Positions 1 to 6,080 of a stretch of 10,414 nt of DNA are shown here, in pieces (the first letter of the stretch is position 1; each line of letters starts with the position of its first letter). The position numbers and the translations under genes were made by a program. Where the stretch lies: positions 1-10,414 of the forward strand of contig SBFV01000190.1 of assembly GCA_006227775.1 (NCBI GenBank), in the 5' to 3' direction. The notes under the pieces are model-generated. The model was not told the origin of the DNA and searched no databases. It saw nothing but the letters and a program-made list of their open reading frames with translations. This stretch comes from Gammaproteobacteria bacterium (lineage in GTDB: Bacteria; Pseudomonadota; Gammaproteobacteria; Chromatiales; Chromatiaceae).

Positions 1-93
1 GGCATGGGCGGCATGGGCGGCATGTCTGGCATGGGCGGCATGTCCGGTATGTCTGGCATGGGCGGCATGGGTGGCATGGGTGGCATGGGTGGC
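1..93 (+). repeat. 9-bp tandem repeat encoding Gly-Met-Gly/Ser
   Basis: Ten 9-bp units run from the window edge to position 90, each a variant of GGCATGGGC with GGT/GGC, TCT/TCC and GGG/GGT changes, followed by one extra Gly codon. Most differences are synonymous or swap Gly for Ser, so the protein period is kept while the DNA units have diverged. The array probably continues upstream of the window. Such arrays can change copy number by slippage. Confidence 0.85.
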
Positions 94-123
94 GAAAGGA
101 ACTGGTGGCAGTTCTGGAAGTAA
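1..123 (+). CDS. Gly-Met repeat protein, C-terminal fragment
   Basis: This is the last 40 codons of a gene that begins before the window, ending at TAA 121-123. The visible protein is ten consecutive triplets of the form Gly-Met-Gly or Gly-Met-Ser, one more Gly, then the tail ERNWWQFWK. There is no membrane segment or enzyme motif in what remains. I do not recognise the family. Met-rich repeats can bind Cu(I), and low-complexity Gly-rich proteins with aromatic residues occur as structural proteins, including sulfur-globule envelope proteins of sulfur oxidisers, but neither role is shown here. The repeat resembles the GGM tail of GroEL, but GroEL does not end in a Trp-rich peptide. The reading frame is well supported by the strict periodicity and by the terminator just after the stop. 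The function is unknown. Confidence 0.72.
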   Translation, partial: GMGGMGGMSGMGGMSGMSGMGGMGGMGGMGGERNWWQFWK

Positions 124-138
124 TTCCAAGCCTCTGTT

Positions 139-190
139 GGCCTATCCCCGGTCCTTAGCCGGGATAGGCCAGTCCTCCTTCCTATCTTTG
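139..190 (+). terminator. Rho-independent-type terminator after the Gly-Met gene
   Basis: A 10-bp perfect stem, GGCCTATCCC (139-148) with GGGATAGGCC (161-170), encloses a 12-nt loop that can add two more G-C pairs. A T-rich, though not uninterrupted, tail follows at about 172-190. It lies 15 bp past the TAA, so it most likely ends the Gly-Met transcript. Confidence 0.75.
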
Positions 191-454
191 TTGGCCCGGG
201 GTCACGTCACTCTCCCCGGCATGGGCCTGATGTCCATGCATGCCTGAAGCCGTTATTGGGCTGGATTCAGCCGCCTTCTGTATGCCAAGGCTCCGTCTTC
301 CGTTGCACCCTCTTCGATTGACGCGATTTTCTGCTTGCCCTCCTGGTAAGGAGCATAGTGCGACCCAGGGGTCTTCGTGTCCCTTGGCAACGCTTGCTCT
401 TGGCAGGCGTCCGCCAGTCAGGACAATCCGCGACTCGGGCTAATCCCCGCCCCA

Positions 455-492
455 GGAAATTATTTCCATCTTGTGACGATCCTGTTACGATC
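455..492. promoter_or_regulatory. Small inverted and direct repeat cluster
   Basis: GGAAAT (455-460) and ATTTCC (462-467) form a perfect 13-bp odd palindrome around T461. ACGATC then occurs at 476-481 and again at 487-492, 11 bp apart, about one helical turn. Such spacing is typical of protein binding sites, but this is about 390 bp upstream of the phosphoribulokinase start and no promoter motif near it is convincing. Treat it as a candidate operator only. Confidence 0.22.
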
Positions 493-773
493 TAGCGTAA
501 AGATGCTGGATCTTGTCTCTATGTTGCTGTGCAGCATAGCATTTGGGGCTTTTCCGGCCCTACCTGGCGGCCATAGGGACTTTGACCTGCCCTCGTTCTC
601 GCAAGACCCGTCGCTTTTCGTTCTCACCCAGGTGCCGTGTTCAAATTTCCTTTTTTTCAGCGGGTAAGAGAGCACGATTCCTTAGCGAGCGCACTCCTCC
701 TGGCAAAGAGCCCGTAGCGGGTGTGATGACCGAACCCATGGTTGTATCTAGCCAGGTATAGCCAGTAAGAAAC

Positions 774-840
774 TGTCCATCCATTGCTTCCCGAATTCAG
801 CGAGCCCCTCGGGCACAAAGCGGGGACTAGAAAATGGACA
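774..840. promoter_or_regulatory. Inverted repeat just upstream of phosphoribulokinase
   Basis: TGTCCAT (774-780) and ATGGACA (834-840) are a perfect 7-bp inverted repeat enclosing 53 bp. Inside, CCCGA (790-794) and TCGGG (809-813) can form a smaller stem. The outer arm ends 38 bp before the phosphoribulokinase ATG, so the structure would lie in the leader or promoter of that gene. A role in control, for example by a CbbR-like regulator or as an mRNA structure, is conjecture. Confidence 0.25.
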
Positions 841-878
841 CTTTCTAAGCATGAGAAAGAGAGTCAGAGGGCCTCAGA

Positions 879-1766
879 ATGTCGAGAAAGCACCCAATCG
901 TCGCCGTGACCGGTTCCTCAGGGGCTGGTACCAGTACGGTGAAGAATGCCCTGGAACATATCTTCAAGCGGGTCGGGGCCCGAGCGGCCTTCATCGAGGG
1001 GGATAGTTTCCATCGCTACGACCGTCAGGAGATGCGGCGTGAACTCAAGAAGGCCGCCAAGGAGGGGCGCAATCTGAGCCACTTCGGCCCCGAGGGTAAT
1101 CTTTTCGACAAACAACTGGAGCTCTTCCGCTCCTACGGCCAGTCCGGCACTGGGGAACGGCGCCATTACATCCATGACGAGGAAGAGGCGGCCACCTATG
1201 GTTCGCCGCCGGGCACCTTTACCGATTGGGAGCCGATCCCACCGGATACCGATCTCCTCTTTTATGAGGGGCTCCATGGTGGCGTGGTGGCCGGGGATAT
1301 CGATATGTCCACCGAGGTGGACCTGCTGATCGGGGTCTGTCCGACCATTAATCTGGAATGGGTGCAGAAAATCAACCGTGACAAGGCCGAGCGGGGCTAC
1401 CAGACCGCGGATGTGATGGACACCATCCACCGCCGCATGTATGACTACATGCACTACATCCTGCCCCAGTTTTCCCAGACCCATATCAACTTCCAGCGCA
1501 TACCGCTCACCGATACCTCCAACCCCTTCTGCATCGAGAGAATTCCCACGGCGGATCAAAGTCTGGTGCTGATCCATTACCTCAAGGACAAACCCAGCGT
1601 GGAATACAAAATCAATCTCAAGGGGTTGATCGACGGGGCGCAAATCACTGGCTTCAATACTCTGGTAATACCCGGTGGCAAGATGATGTATGCCATGGAG
1701 CTGATCCTGACCCAACGCATCATGGATCTCATGCGCCGTCGGGGCCATCTGGACAAGTTCGAGTGA
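879..1766 (+). CDS. cbbP: Phosphoribulokinase (Calvin cycle)
   Basis: Phosphorylates D-ribulose 5-phosphate with ATP to give ribulose 1,5-bisphosphate, the CO2 acceptor for RuBisCO; cytoplasmic. The 295-residue length fits the proteobacterial octameric-type enzyme of about 290 residues. Visible features are the P-loop GSSGAGTS at residues 12-19, catalytic-base candidate D42 in FIEGDSFHRYDR with R49 for the sugar phosphate, E130 in the Walker-B-like FYEGLHGG, and K164, R167 and D168 in QKINRDKAERG; these correspond to known active-site positions of the Rhodobacter enzyme. Start ATG 879 has AGAGG at 866-870. No RuBisCO or other Calvin gene is in the window, so the gene stands alone, with about 700 bp before it and a hairpin after it. 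E. coli-type PrkB is a related paralogue, so physiological Calvin function is likely but inferred. Confidence 0.93.
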   Translation: MSRKHPIVAVTGSSGAGTSTVKNALEHIFKRVGARAAFIEGDSFHRYDRQEMRRELKKAAKEGRNLSHFGPEGNLFDKQLELFRSYGQSGTGERRHYIHDEEEAATYGSPPGTFTDWEPIPPDTDLLFYEGLHGGVVAGDIDMSTEVDLLIGVCPTINLEWVQKINRDKAERGYQTADVMDTIHRRMYDYMHYILPQFSQTHINFQRIPLTDTSNPFCIERIPTADQSLVLIHYLKDKPSVEYKINLKGLIDGAQITGFNTLVIPGGKMMYAMELILTQRIMDLMRRRGHLDKFE

Positions 1767-1771
1767 CCGCC

Positions 1772-1802
1772 GTCGGAGGCGGGTCGATGACCCGCCCCCG
1801 AC
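1772..1802 (+). terminator. GC-rich hairpin after phosphoribulokinase
   Basis: A 14-bp stem with one A-C mismatch, GTCGGAGGCGGGTC (1772-1785) against GACCCGCCCCCGAC (1789-1802), closes on a 3-nt GAT loop 5 bp after the stop codon. It is very stable, but no T-run follows, so it may act as a terminator with Rho help or as a 3'-end RNA stabiliser. Confidence 0.6.
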
Positions 1803-1901
1803 CCCCGGATTCCACGCCGGCTTCGGGTGACCGAAGGATCGCGCCATCGTTCCGGCCCCAGGACACCGGCGGCTCCCGGGACGGAGCGAGTAACAATGGG
1901 T

Positions 1902-1920
1902 TCAGGGCTTGCTGCCCTGA
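1902..1920. other. Perfect 7-bp hairpin plus tandem 8-mer
   Basis: TCAGGGC (1902-1908) pairs with GCCCTGA (1914-1920) across a 5-nt loop. CCCTGACA then occurs twice in tandem at 1915-1922 and 1923-1930, the first copy overlapping the right arm. There is no T-run, so this is not an intrinsic terminator on either strand. Role unknown. Confidence 0.4.
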
Positions 1921-2201
1921 CACCCTGACAACCACATCACGCAACTGAGTTTTCGGCGAGGCCGCGGAGGGGAGGGAAGCGTCGGGCGGGGGTGTTGAGG
2001 GCAGGGGTGCCTTATCAAGCCAGCAGGGATGTATTCACGGTATCCCCCGCCAGCCGCCACCCGACCCGATGGCAACCGAAGCGGGATACGCGATGGTGAT
2101 AAAGACAACGAGAGAGACGAGGAGTGACCCCATGAGCCCAACATGCAGCATCGCACCAAAGGGCGACCTTCCGGCCTGGCTACTGGTCCCGGGTGATAAT
2201 C

Positions 2202-2274
2202 CACCTCAGCCCTGCTGGATCCGCCGTTGCGGTAGTGGCAGGATGTCGATTGAAACCCCAGCACCACTGAGGTG
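2202..2274. other. Imperfect 73-nt inverted repeat
   Basis: CACCTCAG (2202-2209) pairs with CTGAGGTG (2267-2274), and after a 3-by-3 internal loop TGCTGG (2213-2218) pairs with CCAGCA (2258-2263), giving 14 pairs; the apex can form further small stems. Arms this long with aligned inner pairing suggest a folded RNA or a mobile-element relic. No integron attC core sites are visible at its ends and no transposase is nearby. Confidence 0.35.
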
Positions 2275-2649
2275 CCATCGGTTTGTCGAGGTACAGTTCG
2301 CCCAACAGGATGCTTCAACGGCATCGATCAAGGGTATGGTCATGAGTACCAGCGAGACGGGGACAACGTTCGCGGCCGATATCAGCTTCTGGCCTCCCCT
2401 CTAAGCCTTCCGGTTCGGGGAGTTGCCTAAGGGTCTCCACACCAACGGGTTCGTCGCCACCCGGAAGCTTCCCCCAAGGGGGTGGACCAAGGTCCAGCCG
2501 GGAACGCGCGGAACAGTCAACCTTTCGCGGCTGGCCGCCACAACCAGCCGATCGAAAGCTGGCAGCAGCAGTCCCACCCAAGCCGCGGCCGAACCCTTGC
2601 ATCCCCCTTCGGCCCCAACCCTTTGGGCGCGGCTCCAACCGGAGCATCG

Positions 2650-2898
2650 ATGACCAGTCCTGCCCGAACCGTTATTGGCCACGGGTATCCGGTCAGGGTC
2701 AGGGTCACCTGCGTGAGCTTCTCTGTCTTCTAGATCTTCCTCAGCGACGGGTTGCTGGCGACCTACTTCCGAGCCCCGAAGACCGCCCTGATGGTCAGCA
2801 TCGCCACGAGGTGGCTGTTCATCCCCGGTCACCACTATCCGGCTCGGTCTGCTGATTTACCGTTGTTTTTAGCGCCCTCGCGACCCGGGATCAGGTAA
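2650..2898 (+). pseudogene. Possible decayed coding remnant, interrupted by TAG
   Basis: One plus-strand frame from ATG 2650 reads through to TAG 2731-2733 and then continues open to TAA 2896-2898. The part after the TAG, including LLATYFRAPKTALMVSIATR and then WLFIP, has the look of a membrane-transporter loop and helix, vaguely like MATE-family exporters, but the match is by eye and weak. An open frame lies on the opposite strand over the same DNA, with a Gly/Asp/Arg-rich composition typical of an antisense shadow. I report this as a possible relic only; chance in GC-rich DNA is a fair alternative. Confidence 0.2.
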
Positions 2899-2904
2899 TC
2901 CCGG
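2885..2904. other. Perfect 7-bp hairpin
   Basis: CCGGGAT (2885-2891) pairs with ATCCCGG (2898-2904) across a 6-nt loop. A T5 run lies just upstream at about 2866-2870, on the wrong side for a plus-strand terminator. No assigned role. Confidence 0.35.
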
Positions 2905-3219
2905 CCCGCAATGCCGGTCTGGAAAGGCGGTCGCCGGGCTGGGCCAGACCCCGGGCTATGCCAGTATCGTCGCCGCCTTGCTCCCGGACGACCACCCCCC
3001 GGGTCATGGGACTCGTCGAGTCCACGCTGGCCAGCCGCCAGGATTGCGCGGTGGAGTTCGCCTCCGCTGGGCCGGTGGCATGGTGCATTGGATCAGCGCC
3101 CAAGACTTGGAGCAACGGGTCGTCTCTCTCAGGCACCTGTGGGAACCGGCCACCGCGAGCGGTTAGCCGCGGCCAGAAACCCGATTTCTCAGCCGGAGAG
3201 AACCAACGCTTGAGGGGCG

Positions 3220-3260
3220 ATGGGTATAATGGGATTGAGTTTTGTCTATCATCTACCCAT
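3220..3260 (+). promoter_or_regulatory. Candidate promoter -10 inside an inverted repeat
   Basis: A perfect -10 hexamer TATAAT lies at 3225-3230, about 80 bp before the first binding-protein start. No recognisable -35 hexamer sits 16-18 bp upstream, which would fit an activator-dependent promoter. ATGGGTA (3220-3226), overlapping the -10, is the inverse of TACCCAT (3254-3260), so the pair could be an operator over the promoter and start site. Both elements are seen directly; their function is inferred. Confidence 0.35.
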
Positions 3261-3309
3261 TCATCCACGACCAGTAATTTAGATCAGCAAGATTCCGAGG
3301 GGACGCGCA

Positions 3310-4650
3310 ATGAACACCCGATCCCGGCAGTGGCCCTTATCCCGACGCGATTTCATCAAGGGCGCGGGACTGATCGCCACGGCTGGCATGATCCCGGCTT
3401 TCCCGCGTCCCGCCCGGGCGGCAGCCAAGGTCCTGCGCATCATGCAGTGGAATCACTTCGTCCCGGCCTTCGACGAGTGGTTCAACAAGACCTTCATCAA
3501 GGAATGGGGCGAGCGCAACGATACCGAGGTCATCGTCACCAACGTCGGCATGACCGCGATCGAGACCCGTGCCGCCGCCGAGATCAAGAAGGGGCATGGC
3601 CATGACATCTGCATGTTCCTCAGCCCGCCGGCCTCCTACGAGGATCAGGTCATCGACCACAAGGACATCTACGTCGAGTGCGAGCGCCGCTTCGGCAAGC
3701 CCCTGGATATCGCCATCAAAAGCACCTTCAACCCCGTCACCGGCAAATACTTCGGTTTTTCCGACAGCTATGTTCCCGACCCGGTCAACTACCGCAAAGA
3801 CCTGTGGGACGAGGCGGGTATCCTGCCCGCCTCTTGGGATGCGATCCGGGAGGGAGGGCGCAAGATCAAGGAGGCGCGGGGTATCCCGGTGGGCATCGGC
3901 ATGTCCAACGAACTCGACAGCAGCATGGCGGTGCGCTCGATTCTGGCTGCCTTCGGCGCCGCCGAACAGGATGCGGAGGGTCGTCCTAACCTTAAGACCC
4001 GGGGTGCCCTGGAGGCTCTGCGGTACGCCAAGGCCCTCTACGACGAGACCATGACCGACGAGGTGTTTTCCTGGGATGCTTCCTCCAACAACCGCCAGAT
4101 GCTGGCCGGCAAGGGTTCCCTCACCCTAAATGCCATCTCGGTGACCCGCACCGGCGAAAATGAAAAAATCGCCATCGCCGATCAGATTCTCCTCATGCGC
4201 CCCGCCCGTGGCCCCGTGGCCCACCTGGGTCTGATGCACCTGATGAACGCCTATGTCATCTGGAAGTTCGCCAAGAACCTGGATGGGGCCCAGCAGTTCC
4301 TGGTCGATCTGGCGGCTGAGTCGCGCAACGCCTTCCTGGCCAGCCGCTTTTACAATTTCCCCACCTTTCCCCAGCTCGTGCCCGACCTGGCGACCCTGGT
4401 GGCCAACGACCCCAAGGCGACGCCCCCGGACAAGTATCGCTTCTTTCAGGATGCCAGCGGTTGGACCGTGAACGTCGGCTATCCCGGCTATGCCAATGCC
4501 GCCATCGACGAGATCTTCAACACCTGGCTGCTGCCCATGATGTTCGCCGATACGGCCTCCGGCCGGCTCTCACCGGAGGCCGCCCTGGATATGTATGCCG
4601 GCCAGGTGGTGAGGATCTTCGACAAATGGCGGGAAAAGGGCAAGGTTTGA
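3310..4650 (+). CDS. Tat-exported family 1 extracellular solute-binding protein
   Basis: A 446-residue periplasmic binding protein of the large bilobed SBP family 1 type, which usually delivers sugars or similar solutes to ABC importers. Residues 1-37 form a Tat signal: the twin-arginine motif SRRDFIKG (S11-R12-R13), a hydrophobic stretch, and a probable cleavage site after ARA at 35-37. No lipobox Cys is present, so it should be soluble. Start ATG 3310 has a strong Shine-Dalgarno GAGGGGA at 3297-3303. The mature part carries the alternating alpha/beta pattern and scattered aromatic residues (WNHFVP, WDASSNNRQM, FYNFPTFPQ) usual for ligand clefts. The ligand cannot be read from the sequence. 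No permease or ATPase gene follows; a second binding protein and a sensor kinase do, so it may serve signalling rather than uptake. Confidence 0.85.
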   Translation: MNTRSRQWPLSRRDFIKGAGLIATAGMIPAFPRPARAAAKVLRIMQWNHFVPAFDEWFNKTFIKEWGERNDTEVIVTNVGMTAIETRAAAEIKKGHGHDICMFLSPPASYEDQVIDHKDIYVECERRFGKPLDIAIKSTFNPVTGKYFGFSDSYVPDPVNYRKDLWDEAGILPASWDAIREGGRKIKEARGIPVGIGMSNELDSSMAVRSILAAFGAAEQDAEGRPNLKTRGALEALRYAKALYDETMTDEVFSWDASSNNRQMLAGKGSLTLNAISVTRTGENEKIAIADQILLMRPARGPVAHLGLMHLMNAYVIWKFAKNLDGAQQFLVDLAAESRNAFLASRFYNFPTFPQLVPDLATLVANDPKATPPDKYRFFQDASGWTVNVGYPGYANAAIDEIFNTWLLPMMFADTASGRLSPEAALDMYAGQVVRIFDKWREKGKV

Positions 4651-4763
4651 GTCCGCCAACGATTGTTTCCGCCCTCCCGGCCACGAGCAGGACCAAGGGT
4701 TTCCGGCAGTGGCCCGCTTCCCCGGGGTCACAGACCATCCGATCAGACGTCAGCGACAAGGTT

Positions 4764-5885
4764 ATGCCCATCTCCCGCCGTCACTTCCTGGGACTGGGGT
4801 TAAGCGCCCCGTTTCTCCTGACCACTCCGGGGACAGCCATTGGGGCCGACCCCCCTAAGAAGCGCATCTTCATCGTCTGCAGCTACGCCCGTGACTACAT
4901 CTGGTCTCGATCCACCCAGCGCGGCGTCAATGAAGCCATGCTCAAGTATGGCTATCTCGACCACGAGGCCCAGGGCCTCCAGCTCATGGACCTGGACTGG
5001 GTCGAAAGCAGCCGCGCCCTGGTGAAAAAGGCCTGGATGGACACCAAACGCCGCAATTCGCGCACGGATATCGCGGTATCCACGGAGCGGATCATGGCTG
5101 AACTGCGGCAGTTCGCCCCGGACCTGGTCCTGCTCGGGGACGACAATGCCGCCAACTTCATCGGCAACCAGTTGCTGGGTTCATCCATCCCGGTGGTGTT
5201 CTGGGGTATCAACGGGCTACCGCTGAAATATGGTCTGATCGAAAACCTCGATGCCCCGGGGAGGAACATCACCGGGGTCTGGCAATCCGGCTACTACAAG
5301 GAGTCCCTGGAACTGCTCAAGCGGCTGGTCCCCACGGCCAACACCTTTGCCATCCTGGCCTGCGATTCGGAAACCTCGCGTCCCAGCGTGAAGATGATCG
5401 AACTGCTCGCCCGGCGCGATGCCCTGCCCATCAAACTGGTCGACAGTATCGTCACCAACGACTACGAGGAGTACCGTGCCCGGGCACTGGAGATCGCGGG
5501 GCGGGTGGATGCCTTCTTCGTCCTCAATCACGATACCCTGCGCGATCGCCAGCGCCAGCACGTCGATATGCTCGAAGTGGGCCGCTGGTACCTGGAGCAT
5601 ATCCCCATTCCCGAGGCTTCGAACGAGGATCAGTTCGTCCATGAAGGCATGTTGCTCACGGCGAACGACTCCGGCTATAACCAGGGCTATGCCGCCTTCG
5701 AAATGGCCCAGCTCATCCTGGACAAGGGAGTCAGCCCGGCGCGGATGGCCGTGCGCACCCCGGATCGGGGCCCCTATCTGGTGAACCGCAACCGGGCCCA
5801 ACAATTAAACATCGACCTGGAAGATTCCATGTATCTGATCGATGAGATCGTCACCGAATCCCTGGCCCTGGGCATCACCGGCTGA
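4764..5885 (+). CDS. Tat-exported ABC_sub_bind-type periplasmic binding protein
   Basis: A 373-residue protein with a short Tat-like signal (SRRHFLG at residues 4-10, hydrophobic core, probable cleavage near AIGA at 25-28) and a two-lobed type I binding fold of the ABC_sub_bind (TrpX-like) kind. The segment VVFWGINGLPLKYGLI followed by PGRNITGVW is the hinge-region pattern of that family. The frame is open upstream to 4461, but ATG 4764 is chosen because the export signal begins there and the upstream part overlaps the preceding gene. The ribosome site is weak: AAGG at 4758-4761 lies too close. It starts 113 bp after the first binding protein, on the same strand. This family often sits next to sensor kinases and here precedes one, with no transporter partner in the window. 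The ligand is unknown. Confidence 0.83.
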   Translation: MPISRRHFLGLGLSAPFLLTTPGTAIGADPPKKRIFIVCSYARDYIWSRSTQRGVNEAMLKYGYLDHEAQGLQLMDLDWVESSRALVKKAWMDTKRRNSRTDIAVSTERIMAELRQFAPDLVLLGDDNAANFIGNQLLGSSIPVVFWGINGLPLKYGLIENLDAPGRNITGVWQSGYYKESLELLKRLVPTANTFAILACDSETSRPSVKMIELLARRDALPIKLVDSIVTNDYEEYRARALEIAGRVDAFFVLNHDTLRDRQRQHVDMLEVGRWYLEHIPIPEASNEDQFVHEGMLLTANDSGYNQGYAAFEMAQLILDKGVSPARMAVRTPDRGPYLVNRNRAQQLNIDLEDSMYLIDEIVTESLALGITG

Positions 5886-5914
5886 GTGGACATGCGGGCT
5901 CTCGCCGCTTTCCC

Positions 5915-5957
5915 GCTGACGCCAGAGATGGCTGGTGTCTTGCGCGCTAGCGTCAGC
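5915..5957 (+). promoter_or_regulatory. Stem-loop between second binding protein and kinase
   Basis: GCTGACGC (5915-5922) and GCGTCAGC (5950-5957) form a perfect 8-bp inverted repeat around a 27-nt loop, 29 bp after the binding-protein stop. No T-run follows. In the mRNA it could stabilise the upstream message or partly attenuate transcription, which would make binding protein more abundant than kinase. As DNA it could be an operator. Either role is inference. Confidence 0.35.
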
Positions 5958-6020
5958 CGATGCCTGGCCCCCTACCCGGCCGGTCCCCGCTCGCCACACG
6001 TTGAGCCTCAGGAGGAGCCC

Positions 6021-6080
6021 GTGAACATCCTTGACCCCGATCATGCGTCGCCACTCCGCCCTCTGAGACCGCACCCTTGA
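6021..6080 (+). CDS. Short leader ORF coupled to the kinase start
   Basis: A 19-codon frame starts at GTG 6021, with AGGAGG at 6010-6015 giving an ideal 5-nt spacing, the best ribosome site in this cluster. Its stop TGA (6078-6080) overlaps the proposed kinase start TTG (6077-6079) as TTGA, the arrangement typical of translational coupling. The kinase start has no ribosome site of its own. The peptide (Pro- and Arg-rich at its end) has no recognisable function. The frame is also open upstream from the preceding gene's stop, but only this GTG has a good ribosome site. Alternative: a single-base indel in the data splits the true kinase N-terminus, which would then begin at this GTG. Confidence 0.5.
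   Translation: MNILDPDHASPLRPLRPHP

Larger units (their letters stand above)
171..878. other. Intergenic region upstream of phosphoribulokinase
   Basis: About 700 bp with no reading frame that looks like a real protein. The short frames are compositionally unlike the flanking genes and overlap each other on both strands. Base composition is visibly closer to even than in the coding DNA. It should hold the phosphoribulokinase promoter. I see small repeats at 455-492, 749-765 and 774-840, listed separately where worthwhile, and a T7 run at 651-657 without a convincing stem before it. I cannot identify a known RNA gene here. Confidence 0.6.
1803..3219. other. Long stretch without an intact gene
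   Basis: About 1.4 kb between the phosphoribulokinase hairpin and the leader of the first binding-protein gene. Several open frames exist on both strands, but none has a recognisable domain, a good Shine-Dalgarno or convincing amino-acid composition; in GC-rich DNA open frames of this size arise easily. I see hairpins at 1902-1920, 2202-2274 and 2885-2904, and a possible decayed coding remnant around 2650-2898. It could be eroded genes, an untranslated RNA locus or simple spacer. Confidence 0.55.

Noticed and set aside
1..93. C-terminal GGM tail of a GroEL chaperonin
   Set aside because: GroEL tails are shorter and end in Met or Gly residues; this protein continues into a charged, Trp-rich peptide.
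651..657. T7 run as an intrinsic terminator
   Set aside because: The sequence before it forms only a very short CACC/GGTG stem that is not adjacent to the T-run, and no gene ends nearby.
918..1847. Minus-strand open frame of 309 residues opposite phosphoribulokinase
   Set aside because: It is antisense to a gene with a complete active site and has no recognisable domain itself.
2230..2256. CRISPR repeat, suggested by GTCGATTGAAAC
   Set aside because: Only one copy is present, with no regular spacing, no second repeat and no cas gene nearby.
2401..2835. 144-residue minus-strand open frame
   Set aside because: No domain is recognisable, there is no convincing ribosome site, and its composition looks antisense; the plus strand is at most a relic.
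3324..4715. 13-bp direct repeat CCGGCAGTGGCCC at 3324-3336 and 4703-4715 near the starts of both binding-protein genes
   Set aside because: One copy is inside coding sequence and the other intergenic; roughly one 13-mer match of this size is expected by chance in a GC-rich 10-kb window.
4461..4763. Upstream extension of the second binding protein (101 extra residues)
   Set aside because: It overlaps the 3' end of the first binding protein in another frame and would bury the Tat export signal that begins at ATG 4764.
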